Assembly: GCA_013398295.1 (NCBI GenBank)
Contig: VZSF01001915.1
Coordinates: forward strand, 33,055-97,054
Direction of reading: 5' to 3'
Length of the DNA: 64,000 nt
Origin: Chionis minor
Taxonomy: Eukaryota > Chordata > Aves > Charadriiformes > Chionididae
The notes under the pieces were generated by a model. That model worked only from the letters and a program-made list of their open reading frames with translations. It did no database searches and was not told the origin of the DNA. The position numbers and the translations under genes are program-made. Below, one piece after another: positions 10,698 through 24,458 of the stretch; the first letter of the stretch is position 1, and each line of letters opens with the position of its first letter.

Positions 10698-13149
10698 GAT
10701 CAAAAATCAAATATTTGAAGGAGGATGTCTCGGTAACCTCAGTGTTCTTCACCCACTGCTGTCCCCGGGCCCCGCTGCTTGTGTCTGTGGGTGGCAGCAG
10801 GCAGGGTGCACAGTGCCCCATGGGGCGCTCTCCCTGCCCTTGATTCATCCCTCTGGTGTGGTCTGGGTAAAGGCTAGTTCAGGAGGGACACAGTGGCCCT
10901 CTGCTTCAGAGGAACCAAGGACCAGCTCTCCCAGCCTCCACGCACTCAAGCAGTGGCACTGGTGGGCAGGACCAAAGCCATTTCATTTCATTTGCTGGCA
11001 TCAATCCCTGAGCTCTCTCTCAGCCAAAGCTCCCTAGATTTCAGAATTAACAACCGGTTTAAAAATGGGGGCTTCTCTTAGAGTTAAGGTTTGATTAAGA
11101 TAAATGGGAAAATTTATGTCACACACATTTTTTTCAAGCTAGCAGGCATGTCACTGGATCAACAAGCTTTTTTCCTCTTTTATTTGTATTTTATCTTTCC
11201 TAGTAAAACACAGCCAAACAGCAGCTTTCCATTAACTGTATCTGCCTCTTCTCCTTCCCACTCTCAAACTAGAAATGTGTGTCTGCAGGTAATTAATGTG
11301 TACAGGGCTTTAATCATGTCCATAAGGCTAATGCCTAAATTAGGGCTTTTAAAGACTAACAAATCCATTGCAGCGCGGTTCTTCTAGGAACTAGGCAGGA
11401 GATGTGAGGTTAAGCAAAAAAGCTGGCACTTTGACTTTCTTCTGCCTCCCAAGAGGGCAGAAAGAGTCCCTTTATAATCTCTCCAAAGACTGACCATCAA
11501 GTATACCAGTGTCTTACCGCTTGAGGTAGTGACCAGCTATTGAGCTGGAAGCAAAATGTTTCTGCTTTCACCTGTTCCTTCTCAGAGGCGCTTGTTATGA
11601 TGCTGGGAAGTATCAGAAGTGCAGAGCTTGTCACCTGCTATGTTTTATAGAAGATCCAGAAAATAATTCACCTTTCTTAAATTGATCCTCGTGCCCAAAG
11701 CAAACAAAGAAATTACTGTTAGAGCTTAGCTGAAAATTTACATTTTCTGGTATTGTTTCCTCATCAGGAGCTACAGCTTACATTGATCTTGCAGGACTTG
11801 CTACCCCTCTATTCACCTCCTGTAAGAGTAGGCAGTTCTTCATCTACTGAACCTTATGTTTGCTGCTCATGCTCTGACCATGAAGCTTCATGCTGCTGTT
11901 CCTGCCCTGGCTAAAAGGTGTGTGTTATCTGTGACGCAGGCAAAGATGTTGCTCATCCAAACAGAACAGCTCCTGTTGAGATGCACAAGAACCTTCTTCT
12001 TCCCTTTCCCCAGTATCCAAAGAAAGCCTGGGCCAAGACTCTGACATTTAAACTGGTGGAAATACAAACTCACTCTGCTGAGGTAACAGCAGGATAAATC
12101 AAACTCAAAGACTGAGATTGGCTCAGTGTCTTCCACACAGCTCGGCTGAAGTGGCAGTGTTTTAGCAGCTCGCCTGCAGCTGTTCTTGGGAGGCAAAGTC
12201 ACAGCACAGCCACCAAACTGCCCTGTGTGAATACACTTGAAAATAGCTGATCGTCACCCTGCCTAAATAGGCTGTGACTTGTGTAGTATCAGAGCTGAAG
12301 GGCCCCTGATCTCTAATAGGAAACATTTGTTGTGATAGCAATCTTAAATACATCAGACTATGAGATTTTGAGCAGAACTTGGCCCTGATTTTCCGTGAAC
12401 CACATGCAATTGCCTGCCCCATTTTATTTCGAGGAGGAAGGATTGCACTAGTCAATGGTTCTGGGAAGACATGGATGGGGGCATCTTCAAAAAGTGTGAA
12501 AATGCACAAGTAGTTCCCACTTTCTGACTAACGAATTATACAGGAGTTTTGGAAATAACCTGCACAAACTGAATCATTGTAAGGGGACTGGAACGGTAGT
12601 TGATGAGCTAATACCTGACTGCATACTGTAATTTTGGGAGGCAGCTGTTTAAAATTGCAATCACACAGCCTGTATTTGACTACATGCTTAATGAAAACAT
12701 GAAAAAAATATTATATGCTTAATAAAAAGATATTCAAGATATATAAATATTCAATTTCTGAAGCTAAACAAATCTAAAAAATTCACCCCAAGCTGTGATA
12801 CTGAAATAAAGAAGCGCTGGATGGAGTTATTGCCCTTTCAAAGCTTTGTCTTTAAAGTTTTTCCTAATTTTTGGGGGGCTGAGTATTCAGTGCTGAAACT
12901 CTTGTAAGATCCATGAAAAATAGCTCACTTACTCCTGAAGTCTCTAAGTCTTTGGCAAATTGACTTAAACAACAACCAGTAAATTGAAGAGCTACTTAGT
13001 GAGTTGAAGCAGAAGGGTCTGAATGGCAGCAGCTCTGGCACTCGGACCCTTATGATTCAGCTCCCTAAGTAGCCATTTTATTTACACAGTCTTGGAAGCC
13101 CCTTGGCTCCTCCTTGATTTATTTTCTGCTTCCATCTCAGCTCAGGTCT
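10698..13149. other. Non-coding interval upstream of the TEX15 relic
   Basis: No intact gene is visible. On the minus strand near 11030-11085 a short frame reads LTLREAPIFKPVV, which loosely resembles the human TEX15 stretch just before the first matched block; the match is too weak to annotate. Minus-strand frames at 11888-12509 are open for about 100 codons each, but I could not relate them to any family. The part around 12700-12780 is AT-rich. Confidence 0.4.
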
Positions 13150-13335
13150 CATCGTCCCTGTCTGTCAGGTCGCTGTAGGATGCTCATCCGCCCTTGCAGG
13201 TCATTTGTTGTAACTGTCTTGGTAACTCGCCAGTTTAGACCTTCACTGGTTTCTTTGCTATCCCTCTTGAACCGTATGCGTGTGGTGCAAAACTGGGCAC
13301 AGTACTTCCCATTTTTTATGCACTGCAGACATGCC
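13150..13335 (-). mobile_element. Ancient CR1-family LINE scrap, antisense
   Basis: The plus strand reads like the reverse complement of an old amniote CR1 reverse-transcriptase region: CTTGGTAACTCGCC near 13218, then TATCCCTCTTGAACC and GGTGCAAAACTGGGCACAGT near 13258-13306. The order of these phrases is the usual one for antisense CR1. It is strongly diverged and lacks any open frame of its own; the overlapping open frames are shadows. The ends are uncertain by about 50 bp. Confidence 0.55.
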
Positions 13336-16300
13336 CTGTCTCCTTTATTAAAGATAAAAAGGCTCCAATGAGCCAAGTCTCTTTCACACCACGAGATGCA
13401 ATTATTGAACCCTTATCCTCTTCCTTGTCCCGGCTTTAAAGTATTAGATTAGAGCATTATATCCATTTTTTAAAAGCGTATTAAAAGGTGGAGAATTGCT
13501 AGAAGTGTTTGGTTGACAGGACTAAATCTCTGCACTTGCTGCAGAGTGTGGTGCAGCAGAGTGTGTTCTTCCCAGCTCCTTCAGAGCAAAGTGACCTTCA
13601 GTAGCAAAATCCTTTCTCTGAAAACAAAAAACATTCATTTGGAACGTTAATTAATCAGCAGCTAGCAGGCTTGGTTTTAATTTGTGTTCATGACAACACA
13701 TACTTGAGGAGTGGCAGTTGAAAAAGTGTTCATACTTACTGTGGAAACTGGACCAGGGGAACTGTAGGGGAATTTTTCCCATTTTGTTTCCCATGCCTTG
13801 GTTTTACTGGAATTTTTGAACTGCCGCTTTTTGCACTGACCTGTCTGAATTGCATAAAAAGGTAGCTGAACAGCAAAGTACAGAGAAATAGATCAAAATA
13901 TAATTTCCCTTTGTGTGACACTTACTGCTTTGATGCTACAGAAGGTTGCTTACTCCGCGTTGCAGCTAGCGGGGAGGTGGTAGCTGTGAGCCCGGGCACG
14001 CGGCACCAAGGTGGGCGATGCTGCAGCCCACTAAGGTGGGCAATGCTGCTGGTCTCAGAGTCTGCCAGTGTGAAACAGGCTCATTGGTACGCAGGGAAGC
14101 CTGTGGCCAGCACACAAAGTGGTCCTCAACACCCAGCCCCCTTGGACCAGCAGCGCCCGAGGGGCTGGCAGAGCACAGAGGCAGAGCCGGCAGCTCCTGC
14201 CATGGGGATGCGGCTGCGGCATCACGGGGGCACTGGGAAGAGTCCGGCAGGCTTGGAGATGGGCTTCATCTCGGCTCCTGCTCATTGCACCCTCTGCTTG
14301 CCTTTCTGACGCCAAAAAATACCTACTAAGGCTGATGATTCGGCCCTGAAAGTCAAACACGATGACAGCTGCCAGGCGTAACACTGGGTCTTGTCTAATG
14401 CACCAGCTTTGATTTTCTTTGACTGCCGCTGCAGTGAGTAAGCAAAAGTGGAGCTCCTGACCCCAAAAAAGACCAGCAGTGTGAGTCAGGATTCAACTAA
14501 GCAAGTTCCCTGCTGTTAGGTAGTTGCCGTTCTGTAAACTCAGCTTCCTCTCCTGCTGGGCCAGAAAAAGAGGCAAATTAAGCAAACTGTACAGTTCTGC
14601 TACAGCAGACAGCGTGTGTTTTCAGCATTTCTCATCCTCTCCAAAGAGGTTTTCTCCCTCTCTAATTCCTGATGTCTTAACCAAGACAGATATACTCCAC
14701 GGGCAGCACTGGTCCAGACCAGGTACAGCTTATCAGGCAACCTGAGCGAGCTCAGCCACTGTTTAGTTTTGTTGATTAGGCCAGGGACTGTCATGATTTT
14801 ATGTCTCAGACAGCAGTGACAACCCGACCAGGCTTTAGCAAATAAAATACCACAAATACATTCTGAAAAATGTGAACATAATACTCATGAAGGACTATTA
14901 ATGTGTGCAGAAACTATGCAGGCTGCAAATACACCTTCGTCCTGACCTACAACATTCTTCTTACTTTAGTCCTAATGGAGACGGCCAATTATGGTTTTAT
15001 GATATAGATTACGGGTAAGCGCCTGTTGCTGTTTGTGCCAATTGGAATTCTGGTGTTGGCTTCAGCAGGGTCTGAGTTTCTCTTTTTGTATCTAAAAAGA
15101 GGGAAGCTGTACAAGTTGCTCTACTAAATACTTTCATTATAAATATACACAAAGGTCAGCGTGTTATTTCAAACTGGTGTATATTTTTTTTTAACTTGAC
15201 ACACTTTATCTGAAAACATGTACTACAGATGTGAAAAAACTTCTTAGGACATTGTGCAACAGCTAGGACTATTTTTTACTGGGTTTTTTTACATTTTAAA
15301 CCCTCTAAAATGAAAAAGCTCTGTCTCAGAGGCAATGGAGTCCTCATTTGCTATTTGTGGAAGAACAAGAGTAACCAAAATCTTCCCTGAGAGAACTTCA
15401 GCACAGCTAGACAGATCAAGAGGAGAGTCCTGTGTGGAAATATACTTTGGATAGGTAACATTTGGAGAATATTTAAGTTCGACATTTTCAGCTAGACTGG
15501 AGTGTGAGCTCATGGAAGGCCATGCACTCTCATTTTACATACCTTTTTCTTCCACAGGGGACAAAACAAGGTGGAGAAATTCAAAGGGTGATTTGTGGAG
15601 CTCCTGCAGCCCACAAGGAGGTCTAAAGGACTGAGTCCCAAAATGTTGAATTGTTTTGTCATTCTTGTTATAGCAGACCAGAGTGAGTTACTGTGCAAAT
15701 CTGTGAGTTACTGTCTGATAACTCTTGCTACTGCTGAGCGATGTTATTTTAAAACTGGAGGAAAGAGGAGGTGGCATTTTCCCCTCACAGGCTGAACAGT
15801 TACGTTAAGATGGGAACCATCTGAACACGGCAGCCGTGCATCTGATGTGTCCTACTTTGATGCCATTTCAGTTTGCAAAAAAAGAAATGCAGGGAGCTGA
15901 TACCTGCATGTCTGGAGTCTGAATTACACAGAGAGCTCAGTGCTACATACAGTTCATTCCTTCCAGCTCTGTACCGAGCCTGATTTCTTTCCTTTCATTT
16001 TTCCATTTGACAGTATCTTTCTACCTTTAGATTATTGTTAGCGTAGGTATGGTATTTCCCGTACAGGATCATCAAGTTTTAACCTCTGTTCACTTACAGC
16101 CTCCAGCTAGATGGCCAGAAAGATGGACATCTGGGGTGAGAGTTCCCCCCGCCTCATCCTGGTATGAATCAAGAAAGCTTTCCTGCATCCAGCGCTTACA
16201 GCACCGTGAGATATCCCCCAGGGGAAGAGCAGCACGGTGACCTTCCTGAAGCTATTCACCCCTTGCTTGTTTGACCTTTCCAATGCAAATATTCCTCCTA

Positions 16301-19300
16301 GAGTGTCTGTCCCCAAACCACCAGTAACACTTATGCTTTCAGGAGAAGTGGCCGCAGGTCGCTGTTTCTAAGAACACCCCACTTGCAAATTCCTAGAACA
16401 CTTTTGCTCTGTGTAAGTAAGCTGGGAACGTTGTTTTGCTAGACAGAGTATGTGAATGACAGCCTGATGCCCATCTACTCAAGTCCTCTGGAATGTGAAT
16501 AGATTTCCAGCATGGGGCTGAATACTTCTGTTTATTAACTTAGTGGAAACCACTTGGCATAGGAACACATTCGAACCATGATGCAGGAGTTTGAAATTAA
16601 TACAAAGCACTCACACTGGCTAGGGATCCAGCTGCTGAAAGGACCCCTGAAACTAAACTCGTTTTTTCCAGGTTTGTTCACTAGAAAAAGTTCTAGGAAG
16701 TCAGTACTGCAGAATTTTCATTTCTGCTCTGTCAAAACTGATCATGACAGTTATCTGTCCCTATGTACCAACATATTTCTAGCCCAGACAGCTTATACAA
16801 TGCTGAGCCTCAAAATGCAGGCAATATCTAATTAATCAAAATAATTTCTCAACATTTTTACTGTGTTAAATAGCGTCAAGTATCAACAATTTCCTGGAAT
16901 TTGGAGAGATAAATATTCAGAAAGCTGCTATGTTTCCTCTCTCTCCAAACCTAAGTGACTTCACTAAGACCCTGTTGCAGGCAGAACCTGCCTGTGCAAA
17001 CGGCCGCTGAAGTGCAGGCATGGCAAGAGCTTTCATGCTCACGTCCTTCAGGTTCACAGTAACCTGTGGTTTTGTGCTTGGCTGGCATGGGAGCACAAGG
17101 ACAAATTGGAATCTTACTAATTTAAGTTTTGTGAGCTATTAATTTTTATAACGCTAAAATTCAGCACCTTGTAAAATCTATTTTAATGTATTACCTTCCT
17201 TTGTTAAGAGTGTACGCTTTAACGTAGGGCTACTCCCAGCTCCTTTAATGCTCTCAGTACTGGAGCTGGTGCCTGACCGCGACGCTTCTAGTTCTGAGAG
17301 TTTCAGGGTACAGCCTTGAAAAAGTATTGAGAGCTGAAGCTTGGAGGAGAAAGTATGGTGATGCTGGACCAGCATGAGGGTAAAATCTAGTAGTTCATGA
17401 ACTGCTGGCCAAAGTGAATCCATTTTCTCCCCTGAAGGAAAAGGATTTCATTTTTGCATCAATGTACTTATAGCTGATCAGAGATCCTCAATGTTTCCCA
17501 AGATCTTAATTTTTGGTTTAAATTTCAAACAAAAGTGAGTGTAATTCCGTAAGTTTTTAGGTAATCAATAGAATTTTAAATGTGAGCTTCAGTATTAAGA
17601 ATCATGGTCTCTCAGAAAGCTGTTTTTAAATAAAATTACCTACAAAGAAGGGTTACAGATGGATTTTTATTTTTCTTAACTAGATCTAAAAATAACTTTG
17701 TACACAAGTGAATTGATTGCATTATAATTTGAAAAGGAAAGAGAAGCCCAGTGTAGGAATGGCATTCTGGTGGGGCTGGCCAGATGAGAAATTAAGGTTA
17801 CAGAAGTAAGAGGAAGAAAATTAACAGCTCCTTTCTTCTTCTTACCATCTTACTCATGCAGCCAGGCTGCACGAGGCTAGGGAATTGGAACAAAATGAGA
17901 AACCTGTCAATCTGCAGGGTGTCCTATACTTGACATCATTGATTAAGACTGAAGAAGGTTATCTGCAGTGGTGAATGAGCCGAGTGGGATAACGAAGGGT
18001 ATGAACATCTGAGCATTTTATATCCTGCTTTCCTCCACAAATGGGTTTCAGGATAACTTTGGGGACAGCCCAGTGTTGTTGTTGTGGCCAAGCATGCCAG
18101 AAGCTACTGCAGTGGTTTATACCCACTGTTTTTTCTAAGTGTTTCTAAGCAGCTACATAAAGGAGTGAGGGTGGGGGGGGAGAGGAAGGGGGCAGAAGTC
18201 CCTCTGCCACCAGTGTCAGCTGTGGGTTTGGACAACCCCTGTGGGTAAAAGGGGCTTAGCTGAGCAACCTCTGTGCTGCTACCACTCTTCTTTGGACACA
18301 CTTTCCCCTATCTCCTCAGCACTCTTTCATAAATAATTACAGAAAGGAAACTAAGATGAGTATGTGCTTCTGCAGCCTCAGCTCAGTCTGCTGTTATACA
18401 TCATTCCCTTCTTGCTTATGTGCTGAACTGTCAGTGTAAGCAGTAGGTTGTTTTTATATTTAGAAAGTAATGTATTAGCTGAGTGGCAGTTCGTCTGGCA
18501 CGTGGTTTGCTATCTTTCTTTGTCCAGCTTTGTGTAATTTAATTTTAGGAGGCAGCAGTTTCCACCTTCAAAAGAACATCTCAGCAACGTTTCCTCCAAA
18601 TCCCGTTTGTTAGAAGCTTTTATCAAAGAAACGGTTCCTGCTTGTTGTGTGCAGCTTCCAGTACAAGCTTCCTTCATTGCGTCTAAAAATGTCAGTTTGA
18701 CTCCAGGGGAGCTGACACAGCATCCAGTGTGTCAGGCTGTACCCAGACATGGTAATACCCTTTGCCACAAATACTGAAGTATTGAGAACTTCATCAGGGC
18801 TCCCATTAAAGCAGCCGAGAGCCATCAGGAAAATGGAGGCAAACAATGCAATACAGATAATATTTTTGTAAATTGGTAACTTGGGAGAAGCCTCATTGCT
18901 CCTGGTGGGTGTAACAAGGTACAATTCAAGCTGAACGTGAGAATGAAGTGGCTTTTGCCTTTCAGATTGCTAAAGCACCCGGAGCTGCCAAAGAGGCTTA
19001 ATGTCCCTTTTGGGCTGGTGGGAAGGGGCTGCCCAGGAAGCTGATGCTGGGCAAAGCTGTGTGGTGGCAAATGTCTGTACAGGACTAGGAATGGAAACTG
19101 GAGGGGAGCAGGTGAGGAAGGCGGCAAGGACTACGGGTGAGCCGGGCACCCTTCGAGGGACGGGGGTAGGACATGCTTTGGCGTTCCTTGGGGGATGGGT
19201 GAACAAAGAAACCCTCTCCTGAGGTTTGAGTCCTGCTGGGTTCAAGGCAGCAGGGCTTTATGGACAGTCTTTAAATAAACAGGATTACAGCAGAAAATAA

Positions 19301-22300
19301 AACAAATCCTTGTTTGCGTCATTCTCTTCCCAATGGAAACAACATGTATGACACTGAAGTTTCGTGACTTACTCAAGTTGCTAAAAGGCTGGATACTGAA
19401 GAACAGTGGAGGGCAACGGGATATTTAGAGATGGCAAATTCTTTAGAAATGGGGTGTGAAGCAGAAATACTTGGTGAATCTACAGGAGAGGAAGGGGGAT
19501 TTTTTCCAGTAACTGTTAACCATAAAGTAAAATTGAAAATTATGCCTGTATCTTTTGTACGCAGAGGAGGACTGGGACCAAGCTAGTGGCAAGAGGATAT
19601 TCCAGCTAGGCAATTTTCGAACCAGAGATACAATTATTGTGGAGAGATTTATAAGTCTGTAACAAGAAATGGTATTCATAAGATAATCAGCTCAGGCTTC
19701 AATCAGAGCATATTCTTCTCCAAAATTAAATATGTGGCCTGTCACAGGGAGAGTCGAGCTGGCACGGTCATCACGGAGAGTGATGGGGCTTTTGGAAATA
19801 ACTTTCTCGCATGCATATGGGTGTAGGTCCCAAGGATGCACACCTCGAGACAGCTCCATCTGCTGTGCTGGGGCTGCGGAGAAGGCAGCAGCGGTGTTGC
19901 AGGGAAACCTGCATGGGTTTCCCCATGCAGCAGCAAAGCAGAGCAGAGAGCTGCAGTGCAGCACAGAGGAGGCTGCACCACCCAGGGAGAGAGCAAGCAC
20001 AGGGAATAACGCAGCTGCGAGTAACCCAGTTGACTTACACTCAGCACACCTGGCACCCGTCTCATTATTTGCCCTGTTCAGGGCATTTTTACCCATCCTG
20101 TGGCGAGTTAAAATACTCCCGTCCTGACATGCTGAATGTGCTGGTCCTGCCCTGCGGGGTGAGATGCTGCAAGCCAGGCTGGACTGCTCGTGCTTCCCAG
20201 AAAGGTGGTAGCTGACAGCAGGCAGCAGTGCCAAGTGTTTTTTCTCAGCCTTTAATAAAACTGTGAGATTCCTTTTACAGCTGTGCAGTCCTGGAGAAGC
20301 TGGAGGCTTGCATGGATTTACACGATGGCAGAGTTTGTCCCTGGGCGTATGGGAGGGGGGAACTGTTAGCATTCTTGTACAAAGAATATGACCAGAGACA
20401 GCTGGCAACCTATTTCTGGTACTCACCACTTCAGTTTCTCAGATGACATCTGAGAGTACCTACCAGCATTTAATTCTCATTAGTACATTCTCCACAATTT
20501 TTGTAGTTTGCATGATGTGCGAATTCTGCACCTCTTTTCCTTTGCTACGCATTAGGAAAAAAATTGTCATAGAAGACGCCCATCCAACTGTTTTCTCCAG
20601 CCATGTAATTCCCATTGCTGCGTGCTTTGGTTTGCACGCAGCCATCACTGCCTTTAAATAGACAGTGTAAAGATCACTCCACCCTCCCCTTCCTTTGTTT
20701 CTCTGCTCTAAACATAAAGAAGTGAGGAATGAGCCAAAACCTGCCTCTAATGCCACAGTATATAAAGGATTTGTGGCAGCAGTCAATAAACTAAAAAATC
20801 TTGAATGCTATGATTTAAAGTAGTATAATAAGGGATGTCTGGAGTTTACCAATATATGATCCAGGGGAAAAAATAGGAGGGAGGTGGCTCACACTGTCTG
20901 CTTTAAGCTATGTCAGGCTTCAAACTGAGGTGTAATTCACTCTGCTTCAGGCAGGTACCACCAGGGCATGCCCAAAATGAGATGGAGACCCTTTTTTGGA
21001 GAGGAGCCCTGCTTTGGAGAAAAGGATGTCTCTGCCAACTTTTTGGGGAGGAGGAAGGGAGGAGAGACTTGGCTAATGGATGGTATCCCCGGTGGTTTCT
21101 ATCTGCAGTGAGATGGAGGGAGGCAGCTCGTCCTGCCTATGAAAGGTCATGTAACGGTGCTGGGGAGGAAGAGAAGGACAGTCCCCCAGACTGAGGGGAA
21201 GGATAATGTTCAGGTGGGTGGTGAACAACTGTGAGCTGGGTGGAGGCAGCTATCTAAAAAGGGACCAAATGTATAACCAGGGCATGAAGGCTATCTGGCT
21301 TTCAGAAATTATCATTGTTTCTCTCCAGCTTTCACTGTTCTTTGCGAGGACTACACTTTCTCTGCTTCTGCTTCTTCCATTTTATGCTTTTGCTTCAGGC
21401 TTTCCCTAAATTCAGCTGTAGTCTTGGAAAAGGGAGAGGAAGAATTAATTTCAATTCAAACGTGAGCTTGTGAGCAAAAGAGGACTAGTGCAAATCCGTT
21501 AAATCTCCAGATCTAGCTAGAGTTTTCCATTTTTCAGCAGTTTCCTATCCTGAGCCTGCCTTGAGGCTGAAGCCCTCTCATCTTGGGAACAAAGATGGGA
21601 ACAAACGGGACAGTATCACACATTCATCCTACCTTGAAGGGACCCCTGGTAGCATGACCCTTCATAAGGTAAAGATATATGTTTCTATTAAATGGTACAG
21701 TGAGTTTCTTCTTAGATTTTGGTGAATATTTTTGGTCTCTGACTAAAAAGAAGAAAGGAGATGAGTTCTTACAGCAGAGAAGCAGTAAGGAAATAATCTC
21801 CATTCTGGCTGGTATAAAAACAGGTTTAAAAACATAAAAAGTCACCCTGGTACATGGCAAGAAGAAAAGCAAGCCGACCTCGTGTCTCTCAATTTTCCCT
21901 CCTACTTCCATCCTCCAAGGTCACCATAACTGCAAAGGAGACCTGTCCCATGCTGCAGGAGTGGAAGATGTTTTTAGACCTTTCCTGCCAAGTGTGTGCC
22001 CTTTGCAGCAGCTCCGGGTACCCCAGAGCTGCCCAGCTCTGCTGCAGCACCGAACAGGGCTGGTGGTTGAGGACTTTGGAGCTGTGCACAGCAACCCCTG
22101 GCCTCTCCGCCGGACACTCGTCACGTGGGCTGGGTTCCTGTGTCTCCTCTGGCATCCACGATGGGGATCTCGGGCCTCTGTGCAAGGCGGCTGGCTCAGC
22201 CTCCTCTCCCCCAGGCATGCTTTCCCCACCTGCTCCTGGACTCCTCTGCGTGGAAGTGTATTTGGGGGAAATTCCCGGACTCGGAAACAACATTACAAAT

Positions 22301-24362
22301 GTCTTCACACTGTGACTAAAATGGAGCTGGTTTCCTCCTTCCCTGTTTTTTAGCAAATAAAGGGAGCAGTGGTGAAGCACACCTCAGATAACGAGGAGTG
22401 GGAACAGCACCCTGTGGGTGCCCCCGGGGGGCAGCGCCTAGCCCCTGGGAGCGCAGCGGGGGGCTCTGTGGGGTCACTGCTGCCGCTCGGCTCTGCCCTG
22501 GTGCCGGTATGGAACGGGTGGTGTGAGGGCATGTGGGGACACCCAAGAGGGATGTGGATGGGAGCAAAGGGCCCGAGGCAGCAAACTGGGAGCTGCTGTT
22601 GCAGGAGCAGTAGGGTTGTGGCACAGCTCGGTGTCAGCAGGACCCAAACCAGAGGGTGGGCGCCAAGGGCACCAGTGGGACCCTCATCTTCAGAGTCTTG
22701 TTCTGGGCTGTGTTCGGGGCCGGGTTACACGCTGTGTTGGTCTTTTGTCAGAGCTTTCTACAGCGCAGGATAATGACCTCTTTACTCCTGGTCACTAGAA
22801 TATTTGTGTGTGGTTTGGAAAGCAGCTACAATGGGGGCCGGAGCAGAGGGGTCAGAGGCATTTCAGCCCTTGCCTTAGGACATGTTGCTTTACGACACCT
22901 GATCCAGCCCCCTTAAAGGGCTTTGTGCATAGCTGGACCACCAGGGGCTCATACTCCAACATCCACACCCCCCGTTTTGAGTCTCAGCCAAAGGCAGTGC
23001 CTTTGCTGGGAACCACTGCATGTTGCTCAGCGGGGAAAAGTAGGTTCCACATCCCAGGGTGAGCGCAGTGCTATGTGTGCCCATTTCCTCCCATTAGAGA
23101 AGGAGACATGGCACAAGGCCATACACGGATGTCGGTGTTGTTTGCGTGAAATGGCTCTGTAATGCCTTTCTGCATTGTTTACACCCACCCCTTGTTAAAC
23201 TCCCCAGACCGCACATGTGCTCTGTATTATGTGTACCTTATGCCGGTTTTGGAGCCCAACCACATGCAGTTATTTTTGCACCATCTCCATTGAGACGCAA
23301 ACCAAGCTCCCATTTCTGAGCTGAGAGTGTACAGGATGGTCAATCCCAGCTTCTGTGTGAGGAGAGGAGGGCAGTGCTCTCTCCCAGCCTCTGGCACCAG
23401 GTTCGCGCAGGAGGGGCAGAAGCCTTGCTGCTTACAGGTTTTGGAGTTATTCCGGTGAAAAAAAGCCAGGAAGTGTACAGTAGGAGTAATCCCAAACCAG
23501 GATGGAGGTGAACCTCCTGACCCCAGCAGGTGCTTTCTGTCCAGCTTTCATGGAAGGGGGGTGGTGGTGTGCTTAGAGCAACAGCAATTAAGACTCTGAG
23601 GACAAGTTAGGAAAACAACTGCTGGGTTTAATAAGGCTGGGTTGCCCTTCTGCCCATGGGGCAGTGTGTCCTCCTGAGACTCCCCACGGGGCTGTGGCGA
23701 GGGTGCCAGCCCTTGAGAGGCGGCTGCTTCGATAGCAGGGGCTGGTGTGCGCTGGGGATGTCTCAGACCTCCTCTATGTCCCCGTAGCAGCCCGTAGTTT
23801 TTAAACCTGTCTCCTCAGGTGTGCTTCTGCACTGGAACACCACCTCATCTTGCCCTCCCAGCCCAGCAGGGTTACCATCCTGGGAACAAATTTTCCATCT
23901 TTTGCACAGCACGTATAAAACCTGGGTTCAAAGAACTCCCAGGCTTGAGTAAAGCTCAAATTCAAAAGGAAAAAGCAGAAAGTTAGCCTATAATTTTCTA
24001 GTGATATGAAACAATAGCGCAGAACCAAACCCGTCCTACCCCTGTCTGAACTCTGTAAACCACCAACCCCCTGTTCTCCGTCCCATCCTGTGTTCTGCGA
24101 CCTGCTCCATATCTAATCTCTCTCTATTGCACAAGGTGTTTGCTAACATCCAAAATATCTTTTACTGTTCTGAATACTCTTATCAAAATCTTGGAGGCAG
24201 TAAGTCTTGTTAGACAAACAAACACTTTTTCACATGAAGTTGTACTTAATAGCTGACCAAAAATTCACCATCTCCTATTAATAAAATGCTGATTTGGAAC
24301 CATCTCAGGCTTTTTGAGCACACCTTCTGAATATTTACATCTGGAGAGTACACAGTGTTTAC
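13336..24362. other. Gene desert, no gene recognised
   Basis: I see no exon that I can support. The segment mixes AT-rich stretches with GC-richer patches (about 13950-14300, 19000-19250, 19700-20250, 21950-22720), where several frames are open at once, as expected from composition. The longest open frame in the window (minus strand, 19692-20429, 245 codons) lies here and has no recognisable domain, signal peptide or repeat. Short duplications are visible, for example AGGTGGGCGATGCTGC and AGGTGGGCAATGCTGC at about 14009-14050. Confidence 0.55.
18169..18192 (+). other. G-quadruplex-prone run
   Basis: Within 24 bases there are G runs of 3, 8 and 5, and the 8-G run can supply two G-tracts. This meets the usual G3+ four-tract pattern with short loops. 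No promoter or gene is next to it. Confidence 0.5.
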
Positions 24363-24458
24363 AAGAACTCATGTTTATTTGTCCAAGAACACTTTCACAG
24401 AAAAGCTTCTTTATGACTAGCTGTACATTTTCGTTTGCCAGTTTATTGACCTTTAGCA
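24363..24458 (+). repeat. Diverged direct repeat, copy A
   Basis: This copy aligns with 24911-25005 from AGAACT to GACCTTTAGCA with only small indels. In the best 39-base core (ATTTGTCCAAGAACACTTTC onward to CTTTATG) all five differences I count are transitions. A CA in this copy (TTTCACAG) faces a CG in the other (TTCCGCAG), as methylation decay would produce. The family is unknown; it may be a local duplication or two copies of an unnamed old repeat. No coding is seen. Confidence 0.75.

Noticed and set aside
11888..12509. Minus-strand frames upstream of the TEX15 relic as further TEX15 coding
   Set aside because: I could not find any colinear match with the expected upstream part of TEX15, which is in any case poorly conserved.
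21854..22380. Overlapping open frames of 153 and 163 codons on opposite strands
   Set aside because: They overlap almost fully and arise from GC-rich composition; neither has a recognisable motif.
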